NCBI GenBank assembly: GCA_028023455.1
Contig: JAQFVV010000022.1
Location: forward strand, 8,267,100-8,331,099
From: Epiperipatus broadwayi
Lineage: Eukaryota; Onychophora; Udeonychophora; Euonychophora; Peripatidae
DNA length: 64,000 nucleotides
Reading direction: 5' to 3'
The position numbers were made by a program, and so were the translations under genes. The notes under the pieces were generated by a model, which saw nothing but the letters and a program-made list of their open reading frames with translations, searched no databases and was not told where the DNA came from. Within the stretch, counting starts at the first letter, position 1. Each line of letters begins with the position of its first letter. Shown in pieces: positions 1 to 10,404 of the stretch.

Positions 1-95
1 TCAGAGGGTATTCATTTATTATTTAACACTCGCAAAAGCGTTTGCACAATTTGGCTTGAAAGGCCGATATGAATGTATTTAAAATAATGTGTAGA
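1..95. repeat. Partial arm of palindromic repeat family D, cut by the window edge
   Basis: The first 95 bases match one arm of the inverted repeat at about 55.6-55.95 kb. Shared parts include the ATTCATTTATTATT...AACACTC stretch, GTTTGCACAATT and GCTTGAAAGGC. The rest of the element lies outside the window. No coding content is seen. Confidence 0.6.
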
Positions 96-2775
96 CAGAG
101 ATCATAAGAAGTTCTGTTTGTATTATTTGCTTTATTTGATTACATGAGTTTTTTTTGTGATATTTTTTATATTGACTATAATATTGTAGGCTTAAATTTT
201 GATATTATATATATATTTTTAAAGGTGAAATTATCATATTACAAAAACCGAATGAAATTTAATGCAATTTTGCACCTATATACAAAAAATAAAAAACTAT
301 CATAAAATTATTATATATGCCATAGCTATGTAAATATATATAAAAAGAGAAGTATACAGAATTAATCTCTATGATATTATTAAAAAAAACATGGTTAAAA
401 GTTTAACCAATAAAAACAAGAACAGCAAATTTAAAATATGAAAGTGGAGGTGAAATGATAATAGATAAAAAAAAATCAATATAAAATCTACAGGTATATG
501 GATTAATGAGATTTAAAAATGTTTTTAAATGTAAGATAATTTATATGTATTATTACATTTGTTGATACAATTTAATTTCTTAAAAAGTGTATGGATTAGA
601 ATCCTGGTATTTAAAGAATCTGTATTATGATCAGTAACCATAGTAAAGGAGCTGATGATGAGTATTATCTTACTATATTATCCTATTAATCCAAATATGT
701 TGATTTTCATATTGATTTTCTTATATACCATCATCTCCACCCTTAATTTTAGTAGTTTAAAATTTTCTGTTCCTATTTTCATTGATTGAGCTTTTGATCT
801 TGTTATGCGGAAATATTTACAGCATTTTTATAGTGAACTTTTATAGTACTATTCATTACTCAGTTGATAGCAGGTGTGATTCCTATTGAAACAGCGGTGT
901 TATAGTATTATTAATTATACATGGATGAATCTGGATTTATTATTTATATCTGTTGCCTGTGAAAATCTTTATTTTAATATATAGTCATAATGTTAAAATT
1001 CTATAGTATTATATTTCTTTCATTTCTTGTGAATATTTCTACTTACTTAACAATTTTTCTTCATAATTGTCTTTAATCCAGTGTTAATATTATTATTTGG
1101 AATTTATGATAAGGATTAATAAAGTTACTAAAATGCTGTTTAGATAGAGTTGTGATGTATATGGATGAATTAATATACAATATTAAATATAAGATGAATA
1201 TGGGTGAAGATGAATGGGTAAATCAACATGATATTAACTGGCGTAACTACTATTATAATAGTGCATTTAAGCAATGTTTAGGGCCCATGATATAAATGAG
1301 CCATATCAGAATTTGTAGCAAAATAAATATAACATTTTTTTAATAATATAAAAAATACCCCCCCCCCTCCTGATCTGACAAGAAATGATTGATTTTAAAT
1401 AAATGTTTTCTATTTATTTCATAAAGACAGTTTTTATAATTTTTTTAATATTACACTTAGCATTTATGCAGTGATACAAAATGATATTTACATTTGTCTG
1501 TAGAAATATTTTTCATGTTTTTCTCAGAAATTCTACACTCTGCAGTTTTGAACTAATAACAATCTTGCTATAGTTTATTAATAACAAGTTAAAGTTTATA
1601 ACTGTGTAAAATTTTTAAAATTATTTATCATTTTTTACTTGTTAATGAGTAATGATGATAAAAAGAATTTCAGCAAATATATATTACTTTAATATATATA
1701 CATATGCGCTGTTTGCACAGATAATGAAGCTAGAATAAAGCTAATTTTTTTAAATTTATTAAAATATAAAGCTTCTAAATTAAACAGCTGAACGCTTTCA
1801 AGACACTACTCGCTCTCATACTAATATATACATAATTATATAACTGAATGGCTATTTAATTACAAATAAAAAAATTGATTAGTTAGTTTCTCAGGAGGTC
1901 ATGTGATATTTAAACACTGGAAGTGATGACTTGAGTTTTAATGTAGAAATTAAATTACACAGGGTTTATACGGTGAATATTAATTATGTTTAATGAATAT
2001 AGTATAAAATAAAATTTATAATTTATGTCATACACATCATCTATTTGAAAAGTTACAATTTATTGATTTGATTTTATACTGTACATACTGACAAAAATGG
2101 TTAGTTATTCATTTATTGGGTAACTATATCACAATGTGTTATTAATATTATATAAATATTTTTAAAAGATTTTATTAATATATTATGAATAAGAGCATTT
2201 AAATACTTTCCATTAATTTATTATTTAACTGAGATAAAAAATGGTATGCAATAGACAAATTCTGAATTGTGAAATTTGATAATACAAGTCTCACAGAACT
2301 TGTTTCAAAAAAATCATGCTAAGCCTCAACAACGTTATCCATAAATCAGAAATAAGTTTATATTTTATTTATATTGAGCAGATTTTATCTTGCTTTATTT
2401 CAAAGTGTGCAAACTGAAATACACACATTTATTAAATATGATCATTTTATATAAATATGTTTGTGAAGTACGCACGTATGGCATTTATAACTAGTGCCAT
2501 TTCTGAATCTAAATACAAAACTAATTTTGCAGAAAAATCTAATATATGACAGTGATTATGGTTAATTCATAATTTATATGTTTACAAATACATAATTTTT
2601 GTCTATTTTTAAAATTAAAAACAATCAATTAGACATACAAGGTTACTTTTATTATTTTTTTTCTTACTTTATTCAATAACTAAAGTTTAAAAAAAAATCT
2701 TTTTGGATAGCCTTAAAAAGTTAATTATAAGTAAGTAGTTTTCACTAAAATATTATTAGTGAGGCTTTAATATAA
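96..2775. other. AT-rich non-coding stretch
   Basis: No coding pattern or recognisable repeat family was seen in this 2.7 kb. It holds simple AT-rich runs and one C10 tract near 1358-1367. A weak tRNA-like stretch follows it. Confidence 0.6.
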
Positions 2776-2830
2776 AGCCTTATGATCTAGTGATTAGCTT
2801 GTTTGACCTGGGGTTTGAATCAAGGTTGAA
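2776..2830 (+). repeat. Possible tRNA-derived SINE relic
   Basis: The segment reads like a degenerate tRNA: an A-box-like ATGATCTAGTGATTAGC followed by a B-box-like GGGGTTTGAATC at tRNA-like spacing. No poly(A) tail or target duplication was found, so this is a weak call. Confidence 0.3.
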
Positions 2831-2891
2831 TGATATTTGAAATTATTTTAAATTATGCAAATAAGACTTAATATTTTTCTTTCATGTAGAT

Positions 2892-3381
2892 CAGGGGTGG
2901 GAAAATAGTGACCTGAGGGCCACATGTGGCCCACTAAGAGTTTTTATGTGGCCCACCAAGACAATCAAAAAAATCTGCCTTGAACTGAGATTTCCTTCCT
3001 ATGCATGACCGAAGATTCGTCTCAAATTTTCCACTAGGATGGCCACATCAATACACATTCGCAGTATAGATATCATGTGCATGCTTTTCCAGTTGATCTG
3101 GTTAATTTCAATTTTTGTCTTTGCATTACCAAATATATATATATATATTTCCAACTTTAGTGAAACCATGAACCTTCCGAAAAAATTTAAAATCGGTGAT
3201 GAATGTCATGTATTTAATGAAGAATGGACAAACAAATATTTCTTTGATAATACAGGGATTAAAGCAGTGTGTTTATTGTATTATGAAAAAAAGGGGTGGC
3301 AATCGCTTCCACAAAGTGGGTCCCGGTGCGGCCCTCTGCCAGCCTCTGCGGCCCTCGAGCCAAAACAATTGCCCACCCTTG
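2892..3381 (+). mobile_element. hAT-type DNA transposon, internally deleted, with transposase fragment
   Basis: The element begins CAGGGGTGGG and ends CCCACCCTTG, which are near-perfect terminal inverted repeats of the hAT superfamily. Exact 8-bp target duplications ATGTAGAT flank it (2884-2891 and 3382-3389), and 8 bp is the hAT hallmark. Inside, about 3168-3300 encodes a piece like the N-terminus of ZBED/GTF2IRD2-type hAT transposases, with the ECHVFNEEWTNKYFF block followed by CLLYYE. The frame is then lost into the GC-rich right end (CGGCCCTC repeats). At 490 bp it lacks the catalytic and dimerisation regions, so it is a non-autonomous derivative that needed a transposase in trans. Subterminal GGCCACATGTGGCC is itself palindromic. 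Confidence 0.9.
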
Positions 3382-3389
3382 ATGTAGAT

Positions 3390-4028
3390 GGTTCCATAGA
3401 CAACTTAACAAGCCATTGAATAGTAGTAGCTGGTGAATGAGTATTTGACTATAGAAGGAAAAATCTAAGTTTAATTGGTATTGATCATAAAAAGGGGGAA
3501 TGTATGTAGAAAAAGATATAGATGAAAGAGGAGTCATAATCCTATTATTACTAAGACAGTTATTTTTACTTATTTTGAGTGCAGTCCTAAATACATTTTA
3601 ATAATTTCTAACAAAAATGCATTTAAAGAAGATCAATTTATCTATTTTAATTATTTTATTTTAGTCTTGTTGGAGGAAAAAAAGTTAAGAATCTTTAATT
3701 GAATTTATTTTATAAAAGGTGATAATAAGAAAACAAATAGATAGCATTTATAAACAATTTAAGTACAGAAAAAATCTATTAATTTAATCAGTTAGTCCTA
3801 AATATATTTGCTAGTTTGTTAATGTATATATAAAAAAATATTTTAAATACCCACAGCTATATTTTTTCAGCCATACTTCCTTTTTAAATAAATAAAAGCT
3901 TGAATTTTGCATTAAAAAGGGAAGTGTAGCTGAAAGAATTATGGGGTGTTCAAATTATTTTATATATAACTCTAAGGCAGTATATAATTTGATTATACTG
4001 AATGTTTTGTATACATGTAAATAGAGGG
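3390..4028. other. No gene seen
   Basis: AT-rich sequence between the hAT element and a foldback element. No coding or structured signal was recognised. Confidence 0.5.
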
Positions 4029-4681
4029 ATTTGAATTCAGGATTTTTCAGTCTATTCATCCTCTATTGTATCTCAAACAATTGATGCACATGACCACACA
4101 CGTGAAAAAGATACATGACCCCCAATATATGTATTTTGTTCAGAACCAGCACTCATCAGTTGGGCCAGATCATAATCTCCCACACATATATACAGTTAGT
4201 GTTCAGTTGATATTAAGATACCAATTCCTCAAGCAGGTTTCAATCTTCTCACTTTCCCAATTACTCAACCATCCATTTCATTGAAAAATTGATGATGGAA
4301 TGCTCAAAGTCCTTGTTGGATTTGATACATAATGTTTGATACTATGAGATTGATGTAATGTCCACATGGATATGACTATAATATCAAATCCACCAAGGGA
4401 TTTGAGTGTTCAATTGTATGTTTTTCAATGAAATGGATGATTGAATAGTTGGAAGGGTGAGAAGATTGAAGCCTGTCCATTAAAGTTTGAGGAATTGCTA
4501 TTTTTATATAAATCGAGCACTAATTGTATATATGTGTGGGGAAGATTATGATCTGGCTCAACTGATGAGTGCTGGTTCTGCACGAAATCATATATTGGTG
4601 ATCGTGTATCTTTTCATATATGTGTGGTCATATTTTGATTGAGATAGAGTGGATGAATAGACTGAAAAATATAGATTTCAA
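4029..4681. repeat. Foldback element, family E, copy 1
   Basis: A long inverted repeat of about 650 bp. The left arm (TTTTTCAGTCTATTCATCC, then the GAACCAGCACTCATCAGTTG block, then TTGAAAAATTGATGATGGAA) is mirrored in the right arm, which ends in the complement of the left terminus. A second, diverged copy lies at 10.4-11.2 kb. The outer ends hold a GGATTTGAATTC-type motif resembling a tRNA B box. No ORF of substance is present, and short open frames here are artefacts of the repeat. Confidence 0.8.
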
Positions 4682-5604
4682 CTAGTATTATGCATTGATT
4701 CTATAATATAATGGATTATGATATAAGAGGGGTGCTTATAAATTGGGAAAAGTTGGCTTGATTATATATATTCTGTAATACTTAGTTAATTATTAAAAAA
4801 TATAATTCAGTGCAGGATAGAAATGCTGTTACACATGATATTACAAATCACACAGGTAACTTCTCCATTATATGTAAGAAAAGTGTGAAGATAGTGTCTC
4901 AAGAAGCCAAACACACTGCTTAGATTTTTTATTCTACAATGCTACTATTAATTATTACATATAATGATTTCTTGCCATAATCTCTTGCACATATGAACGC
5001 GCACACACGCACGTATTATAATATTGTTACTTACAAATTCTGAATATGCGTACCATAATAAATATTTGCAAGCTAGATTTTCTTGAATCATTTAATAAAT
5101 GAGCAAATAGCAAGCACTCTTTATGACCAATCAACGAGTTAGACATAACGTAAATTAGTTAATTGTTCAGAGAGAATATTATTTGCAAATTTATTTAATG
5201 GCTTTAGAAAATTTAACATGTAAATGTTTATTAGTGTAAGCACATTCAGAGTTTATAATTCTTAAAAATATTATATATTCTTAGAGCTACATATGTAACG
5301 ATTGTTTATTTATGTGGTTGTTTAAATTAATGGATTATATATTTATCTGATACAATGTGAACTATCACTAACAGCCAAATCAATTCAATCAAACTGCAAT
5401 ATTATAAAAGTGATCAGTAATTGTACAATATATTTATGCAAGAATTAATCAAAAAATCAACAAAAATTTTATATGCATGATGTGTTTGTGCACTGCAGTT
5501 ACTTAGTTCAGATGGGGCTAAATTTCCAAGGAATAATGTTAATAATATATATTTTGGCTCAAAGCACAATAAAATTATAGTATTGTTTTGCTCAACACAC
5601 ACAC

Positions 5605-5930
5605 ATATGTAAAAGAGCACAGAATAAAAATGAAGGCAGCTCAGCATTCTTGGATCATCAAATGGTGTCTAGTCACAGGTTTGAACCCAACAATGCCAAG
5701 AATGTGTGCTCTGAGAGAAATGATACTAAAAGGAAAATAAACGAAGCATATTTAATTGTGAACGACCTGAATCCCATCAATAGATTAGATACATGTTTCA
5801 CAATTTCAAAAAAATGGTTGAATTAAATGATTTGCATAGATTTGCATATAAAACATCTTCTCTGTATCACTAATGACAAAGACTATGAATATGGGAATTA
5901 ACATACCCCGAAAGCACTAAGCCAAATATT
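5605..5930 (+). pseudogene. 3' end of a Penelope-like element (endonuclease C-terminus plus 3' UTR)
   Basis: An open stretch ending in TAA at 5824-5826 encodes about 70 residues. They align with the C-terminus of the PLE GIY-YIG endonuclease at 58.6-58.9 kb: HRFEPNNAK against HVFEPTSAK, KRKINEAYLIVND against RRKVKEAYFIAED, and CFTISKKW against CFAISKRW. The downstream DNA (GACTATGAATATG... to the AAAGCACTAAG block) also resembles the DNA after the 58.9 kb stop, so part of the 3' UTR is shared. Everything upstream (reverse transcriptase and the GIY-YIG catalytic half) is missing. This is typical 5' truncation of a retroelement copy. Confidence 0.8.
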
Positions 5931-7320
5931 ATTATTATTTATTAATTTAATAACTTCACCAATTTGTGTTAAAGCATAATATAATAATCAATAATACATT
6001 TAAGTAATATATGTTTGTTAATAATATATTGTATTATGTATAAAATTTATTTAACAATAAAATAAAGCTGTTAATTAAATAAGCACAAAGATTAAAGTTT
6101 TGATTTATTAAACATTGAATGATCTTTTTTTTGATATTTTGGTATCTATTAGATTGCCATTAGACAGTGAAATGTATAAGATCATATGATGTTTTATTGG
6201 TTTTACACCAATTCTGGCTAAATAATAATCTAAGATTATTAAAAAATTGAGGTTATCATAAAAAAATTGACAGTTTTCAAAAATTTGGGCTGGTAGTTTA
6301 ATAGTATGACAAAAAATGTGACTGCTAGAGGGAAAGGGTATTAAATTCAAAAGATCCAATTGCACTGATCAAAAATTCACAAGTTTCTCACTGATGAAAT
6401 CAATAAGCTAGAAACAAATCTGTGAATATTTGAATATAGAACAGCATTGAATAAGAATTTATTAAAAACTACCATTTGATATCTGTTAATCACTTAAGCT
6501 TACACTAGATGGCATAAGTGTAGTACATTTTGAAAAAAAAAAAAAAAGCTAGTCAGTTAAAGTTTTACATGGGAAAAATAATAGAAATAAGTTATAAATT
6601 ATAAAAAAAAACGCAAATAAATTTTTATTTATTTTCTTTTTTATATTTATTATTTCTATTTGAATTCAATTTTTTTAAAAATGGTAATTAAATATTACCT
6701 TGCCTTTTAAAAAAAATAATTTTGTGTAAGCATTGCCATCAAATTTGAAATGCACAGTTAAAAAAATGGATTGTTTTTTTATTAACATAATATATTATCA
6801 TCATCATCATATTGAAAATATGGTAAATAAAGCTTTTAAATTATGGGTGCAATTTTAAAGCATGGTAGACAATTTACTAGTTCTACAAAATATAAATTAT
6901 TTCTCTCTTTGGTTTTGCTTATTTTAGAATACAAATCTATTGTTTAGAATCCTAGTTTCAATGAGATATTATAAAAATTCAATTAGTTTATGATAATTTT
7001 TCCAAGTATATTAAGGTTAAGTGATTCTTATCTATCCTTATTCATTAAAAGGAAAATGAGAGATCTTAAAATTTTATATAACTTTGTCAACCATAAAATT
7101 ATATTAACTAACAAAATTTCAAATATTACAATTAATAATTGTTTACATAAAACACATAGATTTAATTAATTTTATATAAAGGTTTGTCACTCTAACATAT
7201 TAAAAATTTCACCTGCCTAATATCTGCAATCATGGTTTTACTAATGAAAATATTTTTACTTTAGATTTTAAAAAAAATTGCTACTAATCTTATAAAGAAA
7301 TATGGATATAACCATATTAA
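5931..7320. other. No gene seen
   Basis: AT-rich sequence with homopolymers (an A15 run near 6533) and a short ATC repeat near 6797. No coding or element-specific signal was recognised. Confidence 0.5.
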
Positions 7321-7329
7321 TAATTTGTT

Positions 7330-7452
7330 ATTTATACTTGTTTATGTATATTATTGTATATTTGTTGTGGTGCAATTCTGTAATTGGCTTACTGCTGAAG
7401 TTTTGCATATAAATAAATTGAATCATCATCATCATTATTATTATTAATGATT
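7330..7452 (+). repeat. Probable LINE 3' end with ATC/ATT microsatellite tail
   Basis: A TTGTATATTTG...CTTACTGCTGAAG segment runs into AATAAATTGAATCATCATCATCATTATTATT. A 3' end finishing in a trinucleotide microsatellite is typical of CR1/Jockey-type LINEs. The element after the next LINE ends in the same style (TTGAATTGAATTATTATT at 9592-9610). Confidence 0.45.
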
Positions 7453-7459
7453 ATTATTA

Positions 7460-8153
7460 TTGTTGTTATCTGATCAGAAACAATTAGATATTGTATATTT
7501 TGATATGACTCAGGCATTTGATAAAGTTTCACATGTTAGACCTTTATATAAACTTAAAATGTTGGGAGTTAGTCCTCATTTAATTGAGTGGTTTAGCAAT
7601 TATTTGAGGGGTCGTAAATCTTATGTGCATATGGATAGAACCAATTCTCACTTTTTTAATAATGTGGTAGGTGTTTTCCAGGGTGGAATATTAGCACTTT
7701 AACTTTTTAATGTTTTTATGTGTGATGTTGATCAAAACAAAAAATAGTGTGATACTTACTTATGATAATGATTGTAAGTTATCAAAAGAATTATTAGTTA
7801 TAATGATCATATTGAGGTTCAAAAGGATATAGATTATTTTAAAATTTGGTGTAGGTATAACAATATGGACATTAATAGTAATAAAACATGCATTGTTTCC
7901 TATATTAATAAGACTGAGAAATCTGTTTATTAATATAAAATTGAGAATGGTGTTATTATATATAAAGAGATTGTATCTGATTTAGTAATAATATTTTGTA
8001 ATCATTTTATTTTTAATGCACATAATAAGTATAGTATTAATAAAGCATACATAAAGATGGGCTGTACTTTGAGATATGGGAGAGATTTATCTACTTCTAT
8101 AAACTATAAGTTATTTTTTTATCTTGTTGTTACACTTTTAGAATATGGTTCTT
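7460..8153 (+). pseudogene. LINE reverse transcriptase, 5' part (interrupted copy)
   Basis: An open frame at 7460-7702 encodes a core RT segment of a non-LTR retrotransposon in the Jockey/CR1 style. It has the catalytic block FDMTQAFDKVSH (first Asp) followed by LKMLGVSPHLIEWFSNYL and a GVFQGG turn. After a stop, the match continues in shifting frames to 8150 and includes a decayed YADD box (YDNDCKL) near 7755-7775. Several stops and frameshifts are present. The sequence breaks at LLEYGS, exactly where a 1-kb foldback element is inserted, and resumes at 9178. Confidence 0.85.
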
Positions 8154-8333
8154 AAGTCAATAAACATCACATGATCACCATTTCTTATGCTTGTTTATAA
8201 CTGTTATTCAAACAGGCAAAACTCTCTATATGTATTGCCACTCAGTGATACCTATTGCCACTCAGTGCAATCCAGAGTAATTAATGGATGCCAGAAGGCT
8301 TATGCATAAAATCCCCATCTAGTGCCTACTTGT

Positions 8334-8388
8334 CCAATATCCCCAGACTGTTTTCTGGCTTGTGGCCTTCATCAGTGAGGAGCCTTGG
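8334..8388 (-). ncRNA. Hammerhead-ribozyme-like motif, left half of A1
   Basis: On the minus strand the order is CCAA, GGC, TCCTCA, CTGATGA, a GGC/GCC stem II hairpin, GAAA, a short segment, GTC, TGGGGA, TATTGG. Stem I (TCCTCA with TGGGGA, plus CCAA with TTGG) and the catalytic core are kept. The stem III region reads GAAAACAGTC instead of GAAACTAGTC, so stem III is weakened. Activity is untested. Confidence 0.65.
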
Positions 8389-9004
8389 ATCTGAGAGCAC
8401 TGCACCTAGATCTTAGGATCTAATGCAACCTTCCAGCACCCACCTTTTATATCTACTTAACTACAAAACTATGAGTCTTAAATTGAAAACATCATAATAT
8501 TTTCAACCCAAGATCATTAGCTTATATAATCGTATAGGTCTGAACTCAGTTCAGTACCTATACATTTTGGTATCTTTGGTTTTTTAATAACAATAGCCAC
8601 CACTATCATATTAGGCAGGATTAGTTTTAAGCCAATAAACATCATGTGATCACCATTTCTCATGCTTGCTTATAACTTTTATTCAAACAGGCAAAACTCT
8701 CTATATGTATTGGCACTCAGTGCAAGCCAGAGTAATTAATGGTGATCATGTGATGTTTATTGGCTTAAAACCAATCTTGCCTAATAGGATAGTGGTGATT
8801 ATGGTTATTAAAAAACCAAAGATACCAAAATGTATAAGTACTGAACTGAGTTCAACTCTATATGACTATATAAACTAATGAGCTTGTATTGAAAATATTA
8901 TGGTGTTTTCAATTTAAGACTCATAGTTTTGTAGTTAAGTAGAGATAAAAGGTGGCTGCTGGAAGGTTGCATTAGTCTAAGATCTAGGTGCAGTGCTCTC
9001 AGAT

Positions 9005-9059
9005 CCAAGGCTCCTCACTGATGAAGGCCACAAGCCAGAAACTAGTCTGGGGATATTGG
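9005..9059 (+). ncRNA. Type I hammerhead-ribozyme-like motif, intact core (A1 right half)
   Basis: Stem I pairs TCCTCA (9012-9017) with TGGGGA (9048-9053), and after an internal loop (GGC against TA) pairs CCAA (9005-9008) with TTGG (9056-9059). The core CTGATGA is at 9018-9024. Stem II pairs GGC (9026-9028) with GCC (9034-9036) around a CACAA loop. GAAAC lies at 9038-9042. Stem III is the minimal palindrome ACTAGT (9041-9046), and the expected cleavage site follows C9047 of GTC. Departure from the canonical fold: an A-A mismatch (9025, 9037) sits at the base of stem II, where most hammerheads have G-C. Confidence 0.75.
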
Positions 9060-9177
9060 ATGAGTAAGCACTAGATGGGGGATTTTATGCACAAGCCTTC
9101 TAGCATCCATTGATTATTCTGGTTTGCACTGAGTGGCAATATGTATAGAGAGTTTTGCCTGTTAGAATATGATTCTT

Positions 9178-9600
9178 GTATATAGAATTTCAATTTGGTT
9201 AATATTCAGTCTAGAATACATAATGTTGAAAAAAGATTTAATAAACTAATAATGGAAGAATGTCAAAATGTTAAAACAGTATTGAAAGGAAGAATATTGA
9301 AAGATATGATATTGTTGAAAAGTTAATTAATGGGAAAATTGATGTCAGTGACTGTATATCAAAAATAGAATTGAAAGTACCTAGTTGTCTGTTAAGAAAA
9401 ATGCATAAAATAAGAATAGTATATGATCTAACTTTTAATAATATTGAAATTTTTTGTGATCTGTTTATTATGAATGTTAGAAACAACTAAACTTATAATC
9501 TTATAATTTATATTTGCTTATTGTTTTTTTTTTTGTTTATTGTGTATTTCTGTTAAAGTGTAAATGTTGTAATGCACATAATAAATATATATTGAATTGA
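9178..9600 (+). pseudogene. LINE reverse transcriptase, C-terminal part and 3' end (resumed copy)
   Basis: The LINE interrupted at 8153 resumes here. Residues in mixed frames follow the C-terminal pattern of Jockey/CR1 proteins (LEYGS, then a region like IHNVEKRFNKLI). The region 9200-9490 stays nearly open to a TAA at about 9488. The 3' UTR runs to TATTGAATTGAATT and then an ATT microsatellite. Together with 7460-8153 it forms one old LINE copy split by the later insertion of element A1. Confidence 0.75.
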
Positions 9601-9640
9601 ATTATTATTATTATTTAATTATTATTATTATTATTATTTC
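9598..9640. repeat. ATT microsatellite at LINE 3' end
   Basis: Tandem ATT units directly follow the LINE 3' terminus GAATTGAATT, as expected for the tail of this LINE type. Confidence 0.8.
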
Positions 9641-9836
9641 CAAATAGTTAATGAACATTTAGCAATATGTTTAGAATTTTTACTTTTATTACTATATCTG
9701 TAAGCAAGCAAAATTTATATGACCTTTTAATATTTTAAAATAGAAAACAATTTATTTTTGAATTGTTTAAATAAATAAAAATTATATTTTAATGCAATCA
9801 TCTTTTAAATGCAGAAATTTATATGGCAGAAATTAA

Positions 9837-10161
9837 CCTTCACACATGTGCTATAAATATAGTTGCAGCCTCCCCCCCCCCCCCCGACAATAAATGCTCA
9901 TTCTTAAATAAATCATCATTTACTGATTGTGCTAGAAATAGAGATTGATCTTATTAAAAATCAGTTTTTTTTTTTAATCACTATATTATATTTACTGGTT
10001 CAAATTATATATCTTTCACGGAAGAGGAAGTTTCTAATTTTTAATTAGCTTTGATATACGACATATATGTTTATATAGATGTAATAATTAATAATATAGT
10101 ATTTTTTAAACACATAAAATTATAGGGGAGTGCATCCCTATTTATAGCATATGTGTGAAGG
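9837..10161. mobile_element. MITE-like element, possibly piggyBac-related
   Basis: Terminal inverted repeats of about 25 bp begin CCTTCACACATGTGCTATAAAT at the left and end with the near complement at the right. The left flank is TTAA (9833-9836) and the right flank TTAG, which fits a TTAA target with one later change, as used by piggyBac. The 325-bp interior has no ORF and includes a long C tract near 9874. The superfamily is inferred from the TTAA target alone. Confidence 0.6.
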
Positions 10162-10404
10162 TTAGTTTTCTTTCATATAATTTGATGTGTTTAAAAATCG
10201 CTATATTATTAATTATTACTCACGCACATATATATATATTAAATTACAAAATAATCTACATTTAAATTAATTAACCAAACATGACATTTAGTTTTTAAAA
10301 TCATAACTGACTGATTAATTTAAGCATAAGTTATTCTATAATTTGTTATATAAAGCTTTAATTCCAGATATATTTGTATTTGATAAATTTATTTATTTAT
10401 TTAT

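Larger units (their letters stand above)
8154..9161. mobile_element. Family A foldback retroelement with two hammerhead-like motifs (copy A1)
   Basis: The element is delimited by a 16-bp target duplication, TTAGAATATGGTTCTT at 8138-8153 and TTAGAATATGATTCTT at 9162-9177 (one mismatch), inside a LINE whose coding sequence resumes on the far side. One end reads AACATCACATGATCACC and the other GAGAGTTTTGCCTG. The two halves are inverted copies of one unit. Each holds a segment containing AAAAGGTGG...AGATCTAGGTGCAGTGCTCTCAG, then a hammerhead-like motif, then TAGGCACTAGAT...TTTTATGCACAAGCC. There is a third partial terminus near 8630-8760. No ORF of note occurs, so it is non-autonomous. PLE relationship is inferred. 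Confidence 0.85.

Noticed and set aside
1358-1367. Poly-C tract (also near 9874, 29685 and 37507 as C or G runs)
   Set aside because: Single homopolymer runs occur in unrelated contexts. Nothing indicates a common function.
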